Shown here one piece after another: positions 59,917 through 64,000 of a DNA stretch of 64,000 bases. The notes beneath the pieces were generated by a model. That model searched no databases. It was not told the DNA's origin and was given only the letters and a program-made list of their open reading frames with translations. Source of the DNA: Streptomyces sp. NBC_01216 (GTDB lineage: Bacteria > Actinomycetota > Actinomycetes > Streptomycetales > Streptomycetaceae); assembly GCF_035994945.1 (NCBI RefSeq), contig NZ_CP108677.1, forward strand, positions 620,001 to 684,000. Direction: 5' to 3'. Positions within the stretch are counted from its first letter, which is position 1, and each line of letters opens with the position of its first letter. The translations under genes and the position numbers were made by a program.

Positions 59917-62853
59917 ATGTACCCGGGCCTCCTTCTCCCCCTGCTCACTGTTCTCGGGCTCGCGCTCGCGGCCCTGGTGCTGGTCGCCGTCCGGCAGCCG
60001 GTGTCACGGAGGCCGGCCTTCCGGCAGGTCGCCCGCCGGCGCACCGAGGCGGCGCTGGTGATCGGCGGATCGATGCTCGGCACGGCCATCGTCATCGGGG
60101 CCCTGGTCGTCGGCGACACCCTGAACTTCTCCGTGCGGCAGGAGGCGTACCGGACCCTGGGGCCGGTGGACGAGCGCGTGGTCGCGCCGCCCGGACCGGC
60201 CGGGAGCGCGGTCGCCGAACGGCTCGCCTCCCTGGCGGACGGCCCCGACGTCGACGGTGTACTCAGCGCCCGGACCACCCAGGCATCGGCCGTCAGCGAG
60301 GCCGACGGCCGCACGGTCGCCGAACCGCGCGTGCTGGCCTGGCAGATGGACTTCGACGAGGCGTCGCGCTTCGGTGCGGCGGGGGGAGACTCCGGGCTCG
60401 GCGGTCCGGTCCCCCCGCCCGGCGCGGCGGTGATCAACGAACCGCTGGCCCGGTCCTTGCGTGTGGGAGCGGGGGATCCGGTCACGCTGTACCTGTTCGG
60501 AGCGCCGCGCAGCTACCGGATCGAGCGGGTGGTGCCCGAACAGGGCCTCGCCGGCGTGGGTCTGGGCGGCAGGTCGAGCCGTAACGTGTTCCTGCCGCCC
60601 GGAGACCTCGACTCCGCGGCCCGGACCGCGGGGGCGGAACCGTACGCGGTCACCTTCGTGTCCAATCGCGGCGGTGTCGAGGGCGGCGACGCCCTGACGG
60701 AGCGGGTGACGGCCGGCATCCGGCAAGCCCTGGGGCCGCTCGCCGACGGGACGACGGTCGAGACGCCGAAGCACACGGTCCTGCGGGACGCGAAGCAGGC
60801 CGGGGACTCCCTCGGGGCCCTCTTCCTCATGATCGGCAGCTTCAGCATCATCGCGGGCGCCCTGCTGCTGGTGAACATCTTCGTCATGCTCGGCGAGGAG
60901 CGGAAGTCCCAGATGGGCATGGCACGGGCCGTGGGCATGAAGCGTTCGCGGCTCGTCGGGTCCTTCACCCTCGAGGGAGCCGTCTACGCGGTCTCGTCCG
61001 CGCTGCCCGGCGCGGCCATCGGCGTCGCGGTCGGCTGGGGCGTCGCGGTGGTGGCGGCGGAGATCTTCCGAGGATGGTCGGTCGGTGGCAGCAGCATCCG
61101 CGTCGTGTTCGACGTCACGCCCACGAGCGTCCTCAACGGGCTGGCGATGGGCCTGCTCATCGCCCTCGCGGCGATCCTGGCGACCAGCGTGCGCATCAGC
61201 CGGTTCAACATCATCGCCGCGATCCGCGATCTGCCGGCCACGCCCGGGAAGGGGCCGCGCCGCCGCCTGCTCGCCGTCTCCACCGCCCTGGCCGTCCTGT
61301 GCGCGTGCGTGGCCGTCCCGGCCGTGGCCGGCAGCTCGCCCGAGGCGACGTACCTGCTGCCGGCGCTCGCACTCGTCTTCGCCACTCCGGCGCTGCTGCT
61401 CGTCCTCTCCCGGCACGCGGTCACCACGCTGGTCGCGGGAACCGTCCTGGCCTGGACGCTTCTGGCCCCTGTGGTCCGCCCGGGGATCTTCGACACTCCC
61501 TCCATGGCGGTGTACGTCATCCAGGGTGCCCTGGCCGCGTTCTCCGCGGTGGTCCTCGTCAGTGACAACCAGCGGACGCTGCTCCTCCCGGTGCGCAGGC
61601 TTCTCCGACGCCCGACGGAGAACGGCCTGGCGGCCCGCCTGGCTGTCGCGTACCCCTTGGCCAAACGGTTCAGGACCGGTGCGACGCTGGTGATGTACAC
61701 CCTGATCGTCTTCGTCCTCGTGCTGCTGACGGAGATTTCGGGCGTTCTACGCGCCGGAGTCGACGGGGTCGTCGCCGACGCCACCTCCGGATACTCCCTG
61801 CGCCTGGACTACAACCCGCAGGTCGCCGGAGACCGGCTCCTCACCGAGCTCCGCGACGGCCGGTCCGCTGCCGGGATCTCGGCCGTGACACCGCTCCTCA
61901 CCGCCAGGGGGCGGGCCACCGATCCGGGACACCGCACCACCCGGCCGCTGGACGCCGCCGTCGTCGGCGTGCCCGACGGGGCGATCACCGGCATCACCTT
62001 CCGGGAGCGGCTGCCCGGCCTGGCCGACGACGCCGCGGTGTGGCGGGCTCTCGCCTCCGACCCGCGCTACGTCGTGCTCGACGCGTTCTTCGGCAGCACC
62101 GGCGGCCCGGCCGGTGACTTCTACGATCCCGGGGACACCCTCACCCTCACCGACCCCGGGACGGGCCGCGAGGAGCGGAAGGTCATCGCCGGAGTCCTCA
62201 GCAACGGGCTGGTCTTCTACCCGGGCACCGGCGCCGGTTCGACGACGTACCCCGTCGTACAGAGCGAGCGGGCCACGCGTGAGCTCTTCGGCGCCCAGGC
62301 GCGGAACGCCTCCGCGCTGGTGCGGACCGGTCCCGGAACCTCCCCCGACGCCCTGGCCACCCGGCTGCAGGGCGAGCAGCTCGCGTCCAGCCTGGTCGCC
62401 ACCCCCATCGAGTCGGACCTTCGCCGTCAGTTCGACTCCAGCACCGCCTTCTTCCGGCTCATGCAGGGCTTCCTCGCTCTGGGTCTCGGTGTGGGCATCA
62501 CCGGTCTCGGCGTCGTCATGGTCCGGGCCGTACGCGAACGCCGCCGCACCCTGGGCATTCTGCGGGCTCTCGGCTTCCGGGCGCGCACCGTCCGGCGGTC
62601 CTTCCTGTGGGAGAGCGCCTTCATCGCCGTCGAGGGAATCGTGCTGGGTTCCCTGCTGGGTGTGCTCACCACCTGGCTGATGTACAGCAACAGCGCCGCG
62701 TTCGAGGGCCTGGAAGGCGGCTTCCCGGTCGAGTGGACCAGCATCTGCGTCCTGGCCGCGGCCACCTTCGTCGCGTCGCTCCTGGCCACGACCGGGCCGG
62801 CACGGCGCGCCGCCGCCATCCGCCCGGCCCTCGCGGTCCGCGTCAGCGAATGA
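59917..62853 (+). CDS. FtsX-type ABC permease, large duplicated form
   Basis: The 978-residue protein has the long two-half permease layout: an N-terminal helix (LLPLLTVLGLALAALVLVAV), a first large extracytoplasmic domain, three helices (ALFLMIGSFSIIAGALLLVN and neighbours), a central group of short helices, a second large extracytoplasmic domain, and three C-terminal helices (LGLGVGITGLGVVMVRAVRE). The FtsX motif MGMARAVGMKRSRLVGSFTL occurs in the first half and RRTLGILRALGFRARTVRRS in the second. ATG 59917 follows the ATPase stop by two bases, so coupling is expected. Substrate is unknown; export of lipids or peptides is typical. Confidence 0.9.
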   Translation: MYPGLLLPLLTVLGLALAALVLVAVRQPVSRRPAFRQVARRRTEAALVIGGSMLGTAIVIGALVVGDTLNFSVRQEAYRTLGPVDERVVAPPGPAGSAVAERLASLADGPDVDGVLSARTTQASAVSEADGRTVAEPRVLAWQMDFDEASRFGAAGGDSGLGGPVPPPGAAVINEPLARSLRVGAGDPVTLYLFGAPRSYRIERVVPEQGLAGVGLGGRSSRNVFLPPGDLDSAARTAGAEPYAVTFVSNRGGVEGGDALTERVTAGIRQALGPLADGTTVETPKHTVLRDAKQAGDSLGALFLMIGSFSIIAGALLLVNIFVMLGEERKSQMGMARAVGMKRSRLVGSFTLEGAVYAVSSALPGAAIGVAVGWGVAVVAAEIFRGWSVGGSSIRVVFDVTPTSVLNGLAMGLLIALAAILATSVRISRFNIIAAIRDLPATPGKGPRRRLLAVSTALAVLCACVAVPAVAGSSPEATYLLPALALVFATPALLLVLSRHAVTTLVAGTVLAWTLLAPVVRPGIFDTPSMAVYVIQGALAAFSAVVLVSDNQRTLLLPVRRLLRRPTENGLAARLAVAYPLAKRFRTGATLVMYTLIVFVLVLLTEISGVLRAGVDGVVADATSGYSLRLDYNPQVAGDRLLTELRDGRSAAGISAVTPLLTARGRATDPGHRTTRPLDAAVVGVPDGAITGITFRERLPGLADDAAVWRALASDPRYVVLDAFFGSTGGPAGDFYDPGDTLTLTDPGTGREERKVIAGVLSNGLVFYPGTGAGSTTYPVVQSERATRELFGAQARNASALVRTGPGTSPDALATRLQGEQLASSLVATPIESDLRRQFDSSTAFFRLMQGFLALGLGVGITGLGVVMVRAVRERRRTLGILRALGFRARTVRRSFLWESAFIAVEGIVLGSLLGVLTTWLMYSNSAAFEGLEGGFPVEWTSICVLAAATFVASLLATTGPARRAAAIRPALAVRVSE

Positions 62854-63997
62854 CCGGACGCGCCGGGGGCTCCGGCGCCCCGTGCGCAGGTCCCGCTCCC
62901 GGAGCGGTGGGCGGCGTCGGAGGGGACGGCGGGGTGAACTCCACCAGCAGCAGCGCGGAGTCGTCGTCGGGCGGCGCCCCGGTGAAGGCAGCGACGTCGG
63001 CGCGCAGCCGTTCCAGAGCCGTCTCGGGGCAGGTCTCCCGCAGCAGCGGTCCCGCTCGCTCGGCCACCGGATAGAAGCGTCCCGCGGCGTCCCGGGCCTC
63101 GCTCAGGCCGTCGGTGTAGAAGAGGAGGCGGTCCCCCGCGCGCAGCGCGAGGCCGGTGACACTGTCCCGCTGCTCGCCTGGTCCGGCCAGCGCGGTGAGT
63201 CCGAACGGTGGTACGGGGCCGGCCGGTTCGACGTCTTCGGTCCTGCCGTCGGAGGCGAGCAGCAGCGGAGGCGGATGGCCGTGGCTGAACACGACGAGGT
63301 GTCCGCTGGGGGTGATCTGGGCGAGGAGACCGGTCACGAAGCGCTCGCCGTCGGTCCTGAGCCCCAGCGCGCTGTCGATGCGGCGGCCGACCTCAGCGAG
63401 GTCGGCGAGTTCGGGAGCGGATTCCCGGAACGCGGCCAGCACCACGGCCGCGCAGCGAACGGTGCCGAGCCCCTTGCCCTGGACGTCGGCGATGACGAGG
63501 CGGACGCCGTGCGGGGAGGGCACCGCGTCGTACAGGTCGCCTCCGACACGGGTGGCGCGGCTCGCCGAGACGTACGAGGCGGCCAGGCGGACGGGGCCGA
63601 TCGTCGGCGGTACGGGGGCGAAGAGCACGTCCTCCAGAGTCTGGGCCACCTCCTGGACGTCCACCAGGCGCCGCTCGGTCCTCAGCCTGGCCCAGGCCGC
63701 GTACACGGCGGCCAGCGTGACGTAGCCGATGGCGACCAGGGCCACGTGCATCCGCAGGGCGCCCAGCCGTTCCGCCTTCGCCGCGAACACGACGCACAGG
63801 AGCGCGGCCACGCATCCCATGACCAGGACGTTCGGTACCGAGCCCCGAGCGGCCGCGATCGCGGGGCCCGCGGCGTACACCGGCAGCAGGTTGAACTCCG
63901 CACCCGTGGCCATGTCCACGACGGCCACCCCCAGCATGACCGCGAGCGGCAGGGCGCTCGGTGAAACGGCCGCCGCCTTGATTCGGCGCATCACCAC
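62843..63997 (-). CDS. SpoIIE-type PP2C protein phosphatase, membrane-bound
   Basis: The 384-residue product has four N-terminal membrane helices (LPLAVMLGVAVVDMATGAEF, VLVMGCVAALLCVVFAAKAE, VALVAIGYVTLAAVYAAWAR) and a C-terminal PP2C/SpoIIE phosphatase: ATRVGGDLYDAVPSPHGVRL, IADVQGKGLGTVRCAAVVLA, VFSHGHPPPLLLASDGRTED and RLLFYTDGLSEARDAAG, with metal-binding aspartates in GGDLYD, DVQGKG and TDGLSE. These enzymes dephosphorylate STAS antagonists such as the one at 22543. The frame reaches 63997 at the window edge, where GTG 63997 and ATG 63991 are possible starts, and the true start may lie outside. Its end overlaps the convergent permease by 11 bp. Confidence 0.87.
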   Translation of the reverse strand: MVMRRIKAAAVSPSALPLAVMLGVAVVDMATGAEFNLLPVYAAGPAIAAARGSVPNVLVMGCVAALLCVVFAAKAERLGALRMHVALVAIGYVTLAAVYAAWARLRTERRLVDVQEVAQTLEDVLFAPVPPTIGPVRLAASYVSASRATRVGGDLYDAVPSPHGVRLVIADVQGKGLGTVRCAAVVLAAFRESAPELADLAEVGRRIDSALGLRTDGERFVTGLLAQITPSGHLVVFSHGHPPPLLLASDGRTEDVEPAGPVPPFGLTALAGPGEQRDSVTGLALRAGDRLLFYTDGLSEARDAAGRFYPVAERAGPLLRETCPETALERLRADVAAFTGAPPDDDSALLLVEFTPPSPPTPPTAPGAGPAHGAPEPPARPVIR

Positions 63998-64000
63998 GGC

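Overview
The window is high-GC actinobacterial chromosome, almost certainly Streptomyces or a close relative. Supporting signs are extreme third-position GC in every convincing gene, purine-rich ribosome binding sites, GTG starts, a chaplin, a streptogrisin-type protease, a SigB/SigF-type sigma factor, SpoIIE/STAS-type regulators and a CebR/cellobiose locus. No tRNA, rRNA, CRISPR array or intact insertion sequence was seen. The mix of stress, accessory and carbohydrate genes with several decayed genes suggests an accessory or arm-like region.

Positions 1-12 kb are a redox/dormancy stress island. A two-GAF histidine kinase with a DosS-like heme-GAF signature and a DevR-like response regulator sit beside a universal stress protein, a pyruvate phosphate dikinase with a one-base frameshift, a CBS-BON protein, two PRC-barrel proteins and a DoxX membrane protein. 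This matches what is known of the S. coelicolor OsdR/OsdK and mycobacterial DevR/DevS regulons. Copies of a roughly 16-bp palindrome close to GGGRCCGATCGGYCCC lie upstream of many of these genes and again near a second stress cluster at 55-59 kb (three universal stress proteins and a DUF1918 protein). The island is eroding: an Acg-type nitroreductase, a GAPDH and perhaps a ribosome-hibernation-like gene survive only as pieces.

Positions 12-27 kb hold a radical SAM protein of the MJ0619/tetraether-synthase-like architecture overlapping an ArsM-like methyltransferase; a secreted serine protease behind a double LacI-type operator; SRPBCC, DUF427 and FAD-oxidoreductase genes; a short chaplin followed by strong hairpins; small membrane proteins; a STAS antagonist downstream of a SigB/F-type sigma factor; and a large protein with a sigma-like cytoplasmic part, one membrane segment and an extracytoplasmic domain.

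Positions 27-38.5 kb are for carbohydrate use: an SDR, a GH2 beta-galactosidase, a GH6 cellobiohydrolase remnant behind a perfect CebR box, then cebR divergent from cebE-cebF-cebG-bglC with two more perfect CebR boxes. CebE has lost its lipobox cysteine (Cys to Tyr).

Positions 38.5-55 kb carry a P450, DoxX, HdeD and DUF350 membrane proteins, a WGR-beta-propeller protein with a small coupled partner, a MacB-type ABC transporter, a ROK regulator, a FUSC-type transporter, an AraC/DUF1801 pair, a VOC protein, an SPFH/NfeD pair, a CDP-alcohol phosphatidyltransferase and a nicotinate phosphoribosyltransferase. Five genes here have a TANNNT hexamer 6-9 nt before the start and no Shine-Dalgarno sequence, which suggests leaderless transcripts. 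The window closes with the universal stress cluster, a second ABC/FtsX system and a SpoIIE-type phosphatase that reaches the right edge.
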